This document shows, piece by piece, positions 33,311 to 44,729 of a DNA stretch of 59,568 nucleotides. The notes under the pieces were generated by a model. The model was not told where the DNA came from, did not search any database, and saw nothing but the letters and a program-made list of their open reading frames with translations. Both the position numbers and the translations under genes were made by a program. This DNA comes from Clavulina sp. PMI_390 (Eukaryota > Basidiomycota > Agaricomycetes > Cantharellales > Hydnaceae): NCBI GenBank assembly GCA_015039315.1, contig WIDE01000001.1:44093-103660 (forward strand), given 5' to 3'. Position 1 is the stretch's first letter; every line of letters starts with the position of its first letter.

Positions 33311-35283
33311 ATGTTCCAGGCAGCAGCTCTCCTGTCTCTTGCGATTGCTGGCGTCCGCGCCCAGCAAGTTGGCACCTACCAGACTGAAACCCACCCGTCT
33401 TTGTCCTGGCAGTCGTGCACGAGCAGCGGTTGCACCACCAACTCAGGCAGCATCGTCTTGGACTCTAACTGGCGCTGGGTTCATTCTACCACGTGCGAAC
33501 AATATATTCTCATCAATCAACTAATTACTAAAATCATTTCATATTTGATATAGCGGCTACACCAACTGCTACACTGGCAACACATGGTCCGTCTTCCCCC
33601 CTGATGATAATCGTCACTCCCTAACGATTTCGGGACTTCTAGGAACACCACCATTTGCTCGAGCCCCAGCACTTGCGCTGCTAACTGCGCTCTCGATGGT
33701 GCTGACTACTCCGGCACTTACGGTATCTCCACCTCCGGCTCTTCCCTCAAACTGAACTTCGTCACCACGAGCACCCAAGCCAACATTGGTTCTCGTGTCT
33801 ACCTCTTGGACAGCCAGAACGCCTACCACATGTTCAAGCCCCTCAACCGCGAGTTCACCTTTGATGTTAACGTCGCCAACCTTCCTTGCGGTCTCAACGG
33901 TGCCGTGTACTTCTCTGCTATGGATGCCGATGGTGGCATGGCCAAGCACCCCACCAACAAGGCTGGCGCTGCTGTGAGTACTGAGCGACTATTTCTGTGA
34001 AGGTGAACCCTCATGGACGATATTTTGCTTTAGTATGGTACTGGCTACTGCGACTCTCAGTGCCCTCGTGATCTCAAGTTCATCAACGGTGTTGTACGTG
34101 ATTTTGCTCGTAAATCCGCTCGGGACTCGGCTAAGTGCTATTGGATCGTATTGTAGGCCAACACTGTGAACTGGACCGCGTCCTCGAACGATGCCAACGC
34201 TGGTACCGGCTCCATCGGTGCTTGCTGCGGTGAGATGGATATCTGGGAAGCGTAAGTACGCTCATTCTCTCGACGAACGCCCTCGTTGACAATGAGCAAT
34301 GTAGCAACTCCATCTCCGAGGCCTACACCCCTCACCCTTGCGGCAGCGCCGTTGGTCTGACCCAGTGCACGGGTACTCAATGTGGTGCTACCTCCACCAG
34401 CCGCTACGGTGGCTTCTGCGACCCCGACGGATGCGACTTCAACTCCTACCGTATGGGCAACACTGGCTTCTACGGCCCCAGCAAGACCATCGACACCACC
34501 CAGACGATCACCGTCGTCACTCAGTTCATCACTGCCGACGGCACTGACACCGGCACTCTCTCCGAGATCAGGCGCTTCTACGTTCAGGGCGGCAAGACCA
34601 TCGCCAACAGCCAGTCTGCCATCTCTGGTGTCACCGGCAACTCGCTCACCGACTCGTTCTGCACTGCCCAGAAGACCGCCTTCGGTGACACCAACTCGTT
34701 CTCGTCCAACGGTGGTATGGCGCAGATGAGCAAGTCGCTCGCTCAGGGTGTCGTCCTCGTCATGTCGCTCTGGGATGACCACACCGCTAACATGCTCTGG
34801 CTCGGTGTGTATCATTTGATTGCTTTACCTGGGTCACTTACCTGCTGGTGTCACGATGCTGAACTGACGCTTATTGCCTCTAGACTCTGACTACCCCACC
34901 ACCAAGGCTGCCTCCACCCCCGGTGTTGCTCGTGGTACCTGCGCCACCAGCTCTGGTGTCCCCGCCACTGTTGAGTCCCAGAATGGAAGCGCCACCGTCA
35001 CCTACTCCAACATCAAGTTCGGTACCATCGGCTCCACCTTCTCGTCCACCGGCACTTCCACCACTGCCTCTTCAGGCACCAAGACCTCCACCGCCTCCGG
35101 TGGCTCAGGCACCACTGTCCCCGAGTACGGCCAATGGTATGACGTCCCTTGCTCTGACACTTTGGCAATGCCTGACTCTCTTTGTTCTCGCTCAGTGGCG
35201 GTATCGGCTACACTGGCTCCACCACTTGCGCGAGCCCCTACAAGTGCACCGTCTCTAACGCCTACTACTCTCAGTGCTTGTAA
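33311..35283 (+). CDS. cbh1: GH7 cellobiohydrolase with C-terminal CBM1, copy 1
   Basis: Secreted processive cellulase acting from reducing ends of cellulose. Exons 33311-33492, 33554-33586, 33643-33973, 34034-34093, 34157-34251, 34305-34804, 34884-35136, 35196-35283; 513 residues, the classic length for this type. A signal peptide of about 18 residues ([17 protein letters not shown]) precedes the GH7 domain. The catalytic motif GEMDIWEA gives Glu228, Asp230 and Glu233. A Ser/Thr/Gly linker leads to a CBM1 ([19 protein letters not shown]) ending in YYSQCL, with the usual four Cys. The neighbouring H4 gene follows on the same strand. A close paralogue is at 56397-54365 on the minus strand. Confidence 0.97.
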
Positions 35284-35987
35284 AGTGTCTCACTTCGTGC
35301 CTCATCGCATTCGAGTAGATGTATTATCACGCAATCCTTTCATGATCTCTTTACATCCTTTTGTCTTTGTCGGAAACTTTTTGTTGTCCATCCTTGACTT
35401 GTATTTCATGTGCTCAATGCGAGGCATTCGTGCATCCAAAATATACGTGGATTTCGGGCTTTCACCCATTTCTCCTAATCCCAGCCCGTCTCGTGGCTGT
35501 ACCAGATTGAGCAACACTTTGAGTGAAACACATCCCTTAGTCCCAGCTGGTAGTCATGAGATCTCCGCTATGGTTCCAGTGCTTCTTGTTTAGATTCTTG
35601 CATGGGGCGGTGAAGGAAATAACTATTGCTGGGCACACGATTATCCAAGACATTCACAGGAAGCTCATCACAACTCAGGGAGCTGACAAAGTAGATGATC
35701 ACAAGTTCGATCACGTTAGAGGAGGCAACTTTGGCACTTCAAGAAAACCAAAGGGTTGCTGTTGATGCTGCTCGATGAGGTACTCCTAGGAGGCGGGCAA
35801 AATCTGACGCGTTCAAAGCAGCAAGTTTGGGTAGCAAATTTCAAGCTGGACGCGTATAGCTGAATCTTCAAAAATGTTGATAAGGGGCAGATATAGTGAT
35901 TTCCTGAGGACGTTTTACAGACGGCAGAACGCAATATTCTGATAGTCTCGCGTTTTGTTTTGGTGTTTTGTTTATTGTTTTGTTTTC
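35284..35987. other. Spacer between GH7 copy 1 and the H4 promoter
   Basis: About 700 bp downstream of the cellulase stop. It holds 3' UTR sequence and spacer; no gene or repeat recognised. Confidence 0.55.
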
Positions 35988-36060
35988 ACGCGTCCACTCA
36001 TACGCGTCAACAGCGTGCAATTCCAGACACGAGATCGCGTAAGCGCCGGAATTATAAAAG
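35988..36060 (+). promoter_or_regulatory. Histone H4 copy 1 promoter: two ACGCGT boxes, conserved GC block, TATA box
   Basis: ACGCGT occurs at 35988-35993 and 36002-36007. A block reading CGCGTAAGCGCCGGA follows, then TATAAAAG at 36053-36060, 110 bp before the ATG. The same order and spacing of ACGCGT, GTAAGCGCCGGA and TATA recurs in front of the second H4 gene. ACGCGT is the MluI cell-cycle box bound by MBF-type factors in fungi, which fits S-phase histone expression. Confidence 0.7.
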
Positions 36061-36166
36061 GGCAGTGCTTCGGCCGTACCGGCGTACTTCACTACTTTCC
36101 CTCTCTTCGCATTCGTCGTGCGCAACTCTCCTCAACTTCAACCCAACCCCCCTCCTAAAACTCTAA

Positions 36167-36680
<514 letters not shown>

Positions 36681-37295
36681 GCGTGGGCTTCCACTCGCAC
36701 ATTACTATCTTATTTGGGTTCTTGGTCTCTTCCATTGTGCATACTACTGTAACACTTCGTCTATGATGTCTCATAATACCATGCTACGTCTCATGCTTCG
36801 ACATCTCGATGGGTTCCTTCATGCATTGTTCGTCGTGTGATCAATTCCCTGCTGTGATACAGGTCTCTTTGTCAAGTTGCAAACAACTACCTGGGGTAAC
36901 CACATGAGATGAATAGCGAGAAGATTACCCGTGCAAGATATTGAGAGCAACCAACAGGCATCAGCCAAATGAGGGGCTACTCCGCACGAGTCCGCTGAAT
37001 GGCCAAATATCATCGCACAATGGTGAGAGTCTATGGTTCGAAGTATACTACGGCTATTCACAAGGTGCTGCACAGCCAAGGCGTTGAATCCCAATCCTTG
37101 CCTCAAGTAAAGAATTTCATAACGCCAAGAGTTTGTTGCGCCCGCACGCACGCTTCCACCGAGCACAACCGGTCGAGTCATAAATGGGTACTCTGTATAA
37201 CGAGCCCCAGGGTCAGACCTCCATCTCAAGGCCATCGGTCTCCTCTATATCTGCCTGTTCGATATTGGGCTGGGTAACTACTGGATTTGGGGATT
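36681..37295. other. Spacer between H4 copy 1 and the carboxypeptidase gene
   Basis: About 615 bp, 3' region of H4 then promoter of the peptidase gene. Nothing else recognised. Confidence 0.55.
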
Positions 37296-39493
37296 ATGCT
37301 TCTAGCAAGTGTTCTGTTGGGCTCCATAGCGTTAAACGGTCTATGTCTTCATGTATCCGCAAGCACCCAACGACCTCTTGACACGGTGCTCGGTGCAGCC
37401 GAGGCCCTTCAGATTGATACTGTTCCAACCGACATATTTACTACGTTCACCCATCCATCTCTCCCTTCACACAGCCTGAGGATCAAGCAACATACCAACT
37501 TTTGTGACACGACCGTACGGTATGTGGTAATCAACTGCAGACTCGGCCGAAATCCAAATAGCCTGTCCCGCATAGGAGCTATACAGGGTATCTCGACGCC
37601 GCCTACGGAACCCAGCACCTATTCTTCTACTACTTCGAGAGCCGTCACGATCCTAAGACAGATCCAGTAGTCATTTGGCTCAATGGGGGGCCTGGATGTT
37701 CAAGCACGAGCGGTCTCTTCATGGAGAATGGTCCTTGTCGGGTGAATAAACACGGGAACGCGACTTCGTACAATGATTATGGATGGAACGATCGGGCCAA
37801 CCTCATATTCATCGATCAACCGTGAGATTTATTCCTTTCGAGTACTGAAAACATCTAACTCTGCCGGCTTTGTGTGCAGCGTGAATACGGGATTCTCGTA
37901 TTCTGATCATTCCATCGATGTTTTTACAACCACAGACGCTGCCCGAACCATCCAAGACTTTGTCCGCCTATTCTTTGAGGCATTCCCGGACCTGAAGGGA
38001 CGCCCTCTTCATCTTAGTGGCGAGTCGTATGCTGTACGCTGTCTAGTTCTGTCTCACATATTTCCGAGCTGACCCTTTGAGCAGGGCCGATATATTCCTG
38101 TGTTTGCCGCTGCTATTCTGGATGGGAACGAGAAGCTTAACTCCTCCCATACCACCCCTATTAACTTGCAATCCGTCGCCATTGGGAATGGTGCCGTCAA
38201 CATGCCTCAGATGGTTCCATCAATCTACAGGATGCTGTGCACCCATGCTTCTGTAGCCCCAGTCCTAAATGTCGAGCAGTGCGTTGATCTCAAGCACAGG
38301 GTAGATTATCTCCCTCGTTCCGTGCTTTCGAGTAGCTTCTAATCTCGATTCCTAGAATACGCTGTGCCAAAAGAAGGTGGATGCTGACTGCAAAAACAAG
38401 CCTACTCAGTTGTCGTGCGCAGCTGCTGTCGAATACTGCATGGGGATTATAGTTGAGGCTCTTGTAGTAGCTGGTGTGTATTCGAAGCCTGCTCGGATGA
38501 CTATATGCTCACTCGCCGTGGACCTCCATAGAAAAGAATCCGTACGATCTCACTAAGGTATGTGATCAACCATCTCCCCGCCGCTGGATCTTTCCTCAAT
38601 CCCTGGCCACTCCAGTATTGTGATCACACTTCTGGTGGTGATTTCGGCTGTAAGTAAAGCTTAAACCCCAAGTTTTCCGGGTATACAGGAGAAGAACATT
38701 TAACAGTGCTGTATACCAATAGGTTACCCGGAAAGCAAAGGTCATTAAAGCTTGCGGGTGCTCCCAGTTCCCAGTTCCGAAATCCTGATACCCTTTCTCT
38801 CTCGCCCCGCTTTCCTTGTTTGTTTATTGCTAACTCCACATATATTCCTCAGCAATTGACGACTATCTGAGCCTTACTTCTGTTCAAGACCAGCTTGGCA
38901 TTCCGACGACCTTCGGCAGGTTCAAAGGCTGTAGCTCTAGCGTCGGTAGTGGGTTTTTGGAACGTGGAGACCACTTGATATCCTCGCAATTCCATCTGGA
39001 ACAGCTAATTGAACGCGGTGTAAGAGTTCTCATGTATGATGGAGTGCTAGATGCCTACGCGTGAGCGTATCCCGATTTAGTTTGATGATAACTAAGTAGG
39101 CTGACGTGGCCGTATGGTCATTAATCCCTTTATGATCCCCAACAGCAATAGAATTGGTTACCTTGGGGTCGCTGAATCCCTCGAATGGTCGGGGCAGGCA
39201 GAATTTACTCAGAAGCCCCTCTCACCCTGGTTCACTTCTACCGGTTCCGGGGTGGCTCTCGATCCTCCAGCTGGGCACGTGAAAACTGTTCGTAAGAAGA
39301 ACAGTATCGGGGGCGAGAGCGTCCTTTCATGGGTTGAGATCGACGGATCAGGGCACATGGTGAGTCACTGTAACGCTCTTGAATAATCCCTAGATTAGAT
39401 TCAAGCTAATTCTTCACTCAATAGGTGCCATTTGACAAGCCGCTTGAAGCACTAGTCATGATAAATAAGTGGCTTGCTGATGAGGAACTCTGA
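37296..39493 (+). CDS. Serine carboxypeptidase, S10 family (carboxypeptidase Y-like), secreted or vacuolar
   Basis: Removes C-terminal residues from peptides at acid pH. Ten exons: 37296-37519, 37576-37821, 37880-38033, 38085-38300, 38356-38473, 38532-38557, 38616-38649, 38853-39060, 39146-39359, 39425-39493; 502 residues. A signal peptide ([18 protein letters not shown]) and a short propeptide precede the mature enzyme. Oxyanion region [15 protein letters not shown], nucleophile in SGESYAGRYIPVF, Asp in [10 protein letters not shown], and His in GSGHMVPFDKP complete the triad. Several NxS/T sites suggest glycosylation. Intron 7 (38650-38852) is unusually long for this gene at 203 bp. The very short exons 6 and 7 (26 and 34 nt) make that part of the model the least certain. 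Confidence 0.93.
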
Positions 39494-39898
39494 GGGCTAA
39501 ACCTCACACCAGCTTCTCGTGCTGGTCTTTCGCGCGTCCTGCAAACCATTGGAGCCAGTGTTTTTGCGAGACAATTCGATTAATATGGTGGAAACTATTC
39601 GTAGAGGTCTATAATAACAGCAACAAAGTTAATTTTATCAGCCATCCAGACGCAAACCCAGGATATCCTGGGTTCCGCAGGCGAGCATCGACTAAGGCAA
39701 GGCTTTGCGGAACTTCATGATATGCCCTCTCCCTTTCAAGAAAACAAGCTAAAGCACACGAGGTAAAAGTCATCAGGTCACGGAATTCATACTACATAAA
39801 ATTTTATTGGGTCAATTATTGTGATGTACATGTGCATTCAAAGGGTTTTAATTCATCAAGCAGAGGGATCATCCTGGTTGTGGTCGCTCTGCTTTGCC
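39494..39898. other. Convergent 3' spacer
   Basis: About 400 bp between the stop codons of the carboxypeptidase and aldo-keto reductase genes. AT-rich at 39770-39830; no feature recognised. Confidence 0.6.
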
Positions 39899-41473
39899 TC
39901 ATTGCATCAAGAACGCAGCCATCCTCTCGGGGTAGCGTTCGCCGACAACCTGGAAGGAGCTCACTGCAGCATCAATCTCCGCCTTCTCCTCAGGCGTGAA
40001 GAAGATGTCAGCAGCAGCGAAATTCTCAGCGGTGCGAGCGGCATTGCTGGAGCCCGGAAGAGGGATGACGTGAGGCCCTGTGAATCACAATGGACAATAA
40101 GTTATGTGCATGAGTGATGCCGCCGATGAGTGAGACACATCTAGGAAGGCACATACCAAGACTAGCAACCCAAGCCAGGCATAGTTGCGCATTTGTAATA
40201 CCCTTCTTCTTGGCGAGCATGCTGATGGTGTCGACAATCTTCTGGTTCTCCTTGCGTGCCTTTGAGAAATATTCCGATAAGTGTGGAGCGCAGCAGAAGT
40301 CGAACAAATGGGCCATACCTCTTCGGCAAATCGAGGGAATATAGCAAGCCCAGGAGCCGTACCGAGCACGTCCGCTCCCGTCAAAAAACCTTTACCAAGC
40401 ATCGAGACAACATTGAGGAAATCGTCATTAGGGGCAAAGAACCGTACTTACCTTTGCCCAATGCACCATAGGCGAGAACAGTCACATCAAGTTCAGCAGC
40501 CGTGGCAATAACTAGACAGGAATTCTTAGATCAAGGAGATTTATATTACCGGGATCAGGGGACATACCATCTTGAACCTCTTTCGTGTAGGTCCAAGGAG
40601 ATACTTCGATCTCCACTGAGGACACAGGGCCGACCTATGAGGTTTTTATAAAGGTTGAGAACGAGTATTTCCATGCTGAGAGGCTGCAGTAGAGAAGGCG
40701 TACCTTGCAAGCCTTGCGAAGTGTGCTCGCGCTTACTTCACTCAGACCAATAAACTCAAAGAGTCCTTCGTCCTTCAGAGTGACGAGCGACTTCATAATA
40801 TCCTCGATGGAGGTAGAGCCATCAAAGCGAGCTGGCTCATAGTGGTCGATCTTCTTGTGAACCCCGAGAATCTTTTGACAGATGGTAATGCTAGATTGTT
40901 AAGGTAGAAATACCCTCAGTAGGGAGGTTCAGAGGGCAAGCAAGAGGGTGAAGCACCTCGTACGAAGACCCTCCGGAGTGGTCTGAGGCAGATGCGTGTC
41001 GTGGTCCATTGCACCCTGGGAGAAAATCGGGTTGATTATACGAATAATATACTGGGGGAACTGGTTACAAGCGCACCTTCACAGCAAGGAAGCAACGATC
41101 GGCATACTCAGGGTATTTCTCGAAGAAGCGAGCAATGACCTCAAGTCCCGCAGTAGGAGGATCGCGACCATAAAATTCGGCTGTAAAATTACATGAGCAA
41201 CCTAGAACATCTCGCGAGTATGAGAATCCTACGTACAAGTATTGATGATGACCTTGCCTCCAGGGGGAGCGAGGTCAAGGCTGGTACGAAGAGCCTCAAA
41301 GCAGATCTCGTCCGGGACAATCCTAATAAGTCTATAATAGTTTCGATGGTTAGATCGCTTTGCAGGGTAGACCCAAGCCGGAGATACACAAGAACATACT
41401 TGAAACCCATTGTTCCATGCGCGATGCGGACAACATTGAGGTCCGAGTTGCCAAAGCGAACAGTAGAAACCAT
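39899..41473 (-). CDS. Aldo-keto reductase, pyridoxal reductase-like (AKR8 type)
   Basis: NADPH-dependent carbonyl reductase; the nearest known role is pyridoxal to pyridoxine reduction (S. pombe Plr1). Ten exons: 41473-41400, 41331-41237, 41180-41077, 41015-40957, 40890-40704, 40634-40568, 40511-40452, 40389-40319, 40259-40157, 40077-39899; 332 residues. Visible motifs: HGTMGFK near the start, catalytic Tyr in [17 protein letters not shown], Lys in FLAVKGAMD, His in [18 protein letters not shown], and the cofactor end [17 protein letters not shown]. No targeting signal, so cytosolic. Substrate assignment is by family resemblance only. Confidence 0.9.
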
Positions 41474-42368
41474 GATTGTAGGTCAAGGAGGGGATGATAA
41501 TTCGAGGGGGAGTGAGCTTGAAAGTAGGATGGCCTCTAAACCATGGGCTTTATATCTCTGGACGCCCGAGCCGACGCTCCAGGAGCACTCACGCGTTCTC
41601 CGCGCGGTTTCTCGGCACGGAATCATGGAGGAGCTATATTTGAAGCTTTCCATTAGTCAAAATCAGGTTTAGCACTGGTTTTAGTATTGCTAGACACGTA
41701 CTTTTCGTCCGGTGGAGGCCAACGAGCACCAAATTAGGCAAGTTTGAATTGGTAGTGAGGTGTTCATAAATTTCCCACGAGTGTCCTGAACCTGTCTGAT
41801 GACACAATTTCTTAACCGTAAGCATCCATGGTGGATCTTAATGTGCACGACGTCACTGGGAGAGTCTACAGGTCTGATTGAATGTTGTTCACACTGGAGT
41901 TACCACCAAACTTGTTCTATGCCGTCCAATGAGCGTTCAGGAATTCACTGTCTCGAGGAATTTTCAGTGTTTGTAGAAGGGCTCATCAGCGGATTCGCAA
42001 TGCGGTGCCTTAAATGCTGCGTGTTGCTTCTCGTAGATCATGAGGACTCAGAGAGGTGAGGATGTTCAACTCAGCCCCAGTAGTCTCATTCCATAGCACG
42101 GCTAGCGTTGGACGCGGGATACGGATAATGGGTAATATCGTTCGTGTCGGACCTGTGATAGGGATGGAGTGGTCGAGAGTCGGCAAGAATTCATCGCACC
42201 ATACCAGCTTCTTTGCCCCTTCCAAGCTCAACGCGCATCAGGATATTGCGTTCTGCATGCCGGATGATGTAGTATTTCACAAGGGGATATAAATGGTATG
42301 TTATACATCTAAGTAGCGGGGTTGTGGTTGCAGGCGGGCCCCACAGCTCAATGTGTACGCTGCCGCTC
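41474..42368. other. Intergenic between pyrophosphatase and AKR genes
   Basis: About 900 bp; upstream of the AKR gene and downstream of the pyrophosphatase gene, both minus strand. Only short, unconvincing open frames are seen. Confidence 0.55.
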
Positions 42369-43979
42369 TTAGACCTGGGCAGAGGAGATGTAGAACCATT
42401 TGGAGACTACGGAGGGTGACACCGAAGAGATATCATATCAGCAGGTGGTTACCAGGTATCAATAGGGCTAGCACACGTACTGGTAGGGTCAATGGGCGCA
42501 GGGGGCTTGCGGGAGTCAGGGGGGATCGCAGTGTATATGGGGTCGGTAGCGCTGACGAGTCCGGGAGAGCCATCGACGGTAATGTTGGCACTATTCGTAG
42601 GTCGATTGCAGAAGGGGTTGATTCAGCGATCAAGGTAACAACGGGGTAGAAGAATCCAATAGTGCATTCTACTCACATGGAGAGGTTGTAGCTCTCAGTC
42701 TTGGCAGGCGACTGGCCGCTTGCAAGGCGCTTCCACGCCTCGTGGCACTCGTGCACGATGGTGGTCGCGTACTTCTTGTTCTTGGCCTCACCGGAGAAAG
42801 CGAAGGTGTTCTCAGGCTTTCCATCGGCTATGTCGGCGGAAATGAAGAATCGAGGGATGATATGAGCCCAGTCAGTTGCGGTTAGAAATGCGTCATGATC
42901 GTCGGGCCAATAGAGGAGATTTGCGGGGACTTACGAATCTTGTAGATGCTAGGGAGCAGTGAAAATAATTTATGCGAGGATAACGAAATCAGCTGAAAGT
43001 CTCTCAAGGCGGACAGAAAGTATCCAGAGAGATAGGAGGAGAAAGCTATCACATACCGGAACCACTCATTTGTAGCCCGGACCAAGCCAGGCAAATGACG
43101 CTCGACATCCTCCATGTCGTTCAGACGGCCAGCCAGGGGATCGGTGACATCAACGACGATGACCTTCCAGTCGGTCTCACCCTCATCGAGCAGGGCCATA
43201 ACACCGAGAACTTTGACTTGCTTGACTTGACCAACGTACCCGACCTGCTCGCCAATTTCGCAGACGTCAAGAGGATCGTTATCGCCCTTTGCCTTGGTCT
43301 CAGGGTGCACTGCAGTGGGATCCTCCCAGGTCTAATATGGTAGCGGGTGGGCGAGAAATGATTGAGTAGGTTGATCAACGGAGGAGTAGACCAAAAAAAA
43401 TAAATAGAGGGATTGGCATAGGTTCACGAAGCGAATCCACATTAGCATGTCATTTGCAAAAGTTGGCTCACCTGGGGGAAGGCACCGTAGTTCCAGATGT
43501 AACCGTGGTGAGGGAAGCAGTTGCGGACGAAGCGAAGCTTGCCCTTCTTGATGTCCTGCTTGATGGGGTTGAAAGGCTCCTCCTTGGAGATCTCCATCTT
43601 GGCGTTGGTCCAACGAGGGACCTCGACGACCATGTTGAGGATGCCATTTTCGCGGTCGGCGAACAGAGGGATGTCATGGAATCCCGAGACGACCTTGCCG
43701 TTCTGCTCGATGAAGACACGGTGTTCTAAATGCACAAAATATATGCCAGGTATGGAGCGTGATGAGAAGTTTTTGAGGGTCAGAACGAGCAGTCGCAAAC
43801 GGTGGCGAAAGAACGTCGTGTGCAGGAACAACGAAACTCACCAAGGGTGTTGGGTGCCCCGATCAAACGAGGCGTATACTTGGGTGCTGTAAGAGAAGGT
43901 GGGGAAGCGTAAAAAGAGTGTGAAGGCATTAGGGCTCGAAATCGAGAGGTTTTTGGCCAGGTTACGCACCAGAAGCCAT
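42369..43979 (-). CDS. IPP1: Soluble inorganic pyrophosphatase, family I
   Basis: Hydrolyses pyrophosphate to two phosphates, pulling biosynthetic reactions forward. Eight exons: 43979-43970 (10 nt), 43886-43842, 43725-43472, 43331-43057, 42948-42935 (14 nt), 42827-42677, 42590-42481, 42406-42369; 298 residues, close to the 287 of yeast. Key segments: [38 protein letters not shown], the metal-binding [13 protein letters not shown], and [16 protein letters not shown]. The two tiny exons are required: the 10-nt exon holds the start (MAS plus one base) and the 14-nt exon encodes IYKI between EWFR and PDGKP. The final exon supplies the conserved SKWFYIS end. Confidence 0.95.
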
Positions 43980-44729
43980 TTTTACCGAATTTGAGAGGAT
44001 GTTGGAGGTCTGCTGCAATCGGTTGACTGCTCGAACAGTGGATGCTGCCAAATTACTCATATTTCCCCTCATCGATTGCTCTGCAGATTCGCACGCTCCC
44101 AAATCTGGTAGGCGGTTACTTCTTCTGTTATCTCCCATGATGTGGCGTTGGCGCAGAGTAAATGGTTATAGCACGAGGAAAGGGCACAATCTTATCGTCC
44201 TGGGTTGGGCCAGTGGTGTCTGTTGGAAAGCCGGCTTCAAGTTCCTCCCGCGCCGGAGAAAAGCATGCATTTATCTGTGAGAACAAGTCTCCAATCTAAT
44301 CTCATCGCTACAAGTACAAACAACGACTGCGAGGAGATCCTACCTCGTCTGAAGGGCACAAATCTCGAATGCGAGGCTGGTTATCAAATAATCCTCTCTC
44401 GCATGTCATGTTTTGGTGCTGAGGGTCACACGTGACCGTCACCGATTTGTGCTCTCTGAATCTCTTCACGTTTAGAGCATCTCACATTGATAGTAATGAT
44501 GAGACATCGCTGCGATTTCATAAAATTACCCCTGAAATCCCTCTTGACACTTGAAGACCATCTTCTTTTCACGTGCGGCCAAAGTCGGAATACCGTCATC
44601 CCGACGGGAGCATTGAATTCCGGTTTCTCCCTTAGCCGTCGGGGCCTCGTATATCTCAAAGCAGAGTCATTTCGCCCCTATTAGAACGCTACTATCTCTC
44701 ATACGGCTACTTTTCCCTCAGCCTGCTCA
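43980..44729. other. Divergent promoter region, pyrophosphatase and NADH dehydrogenase
   Basis: 750 bp between divergent start codons. It must hold both promoters; no other gene or motif was recognised. Confidence 0.55.
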
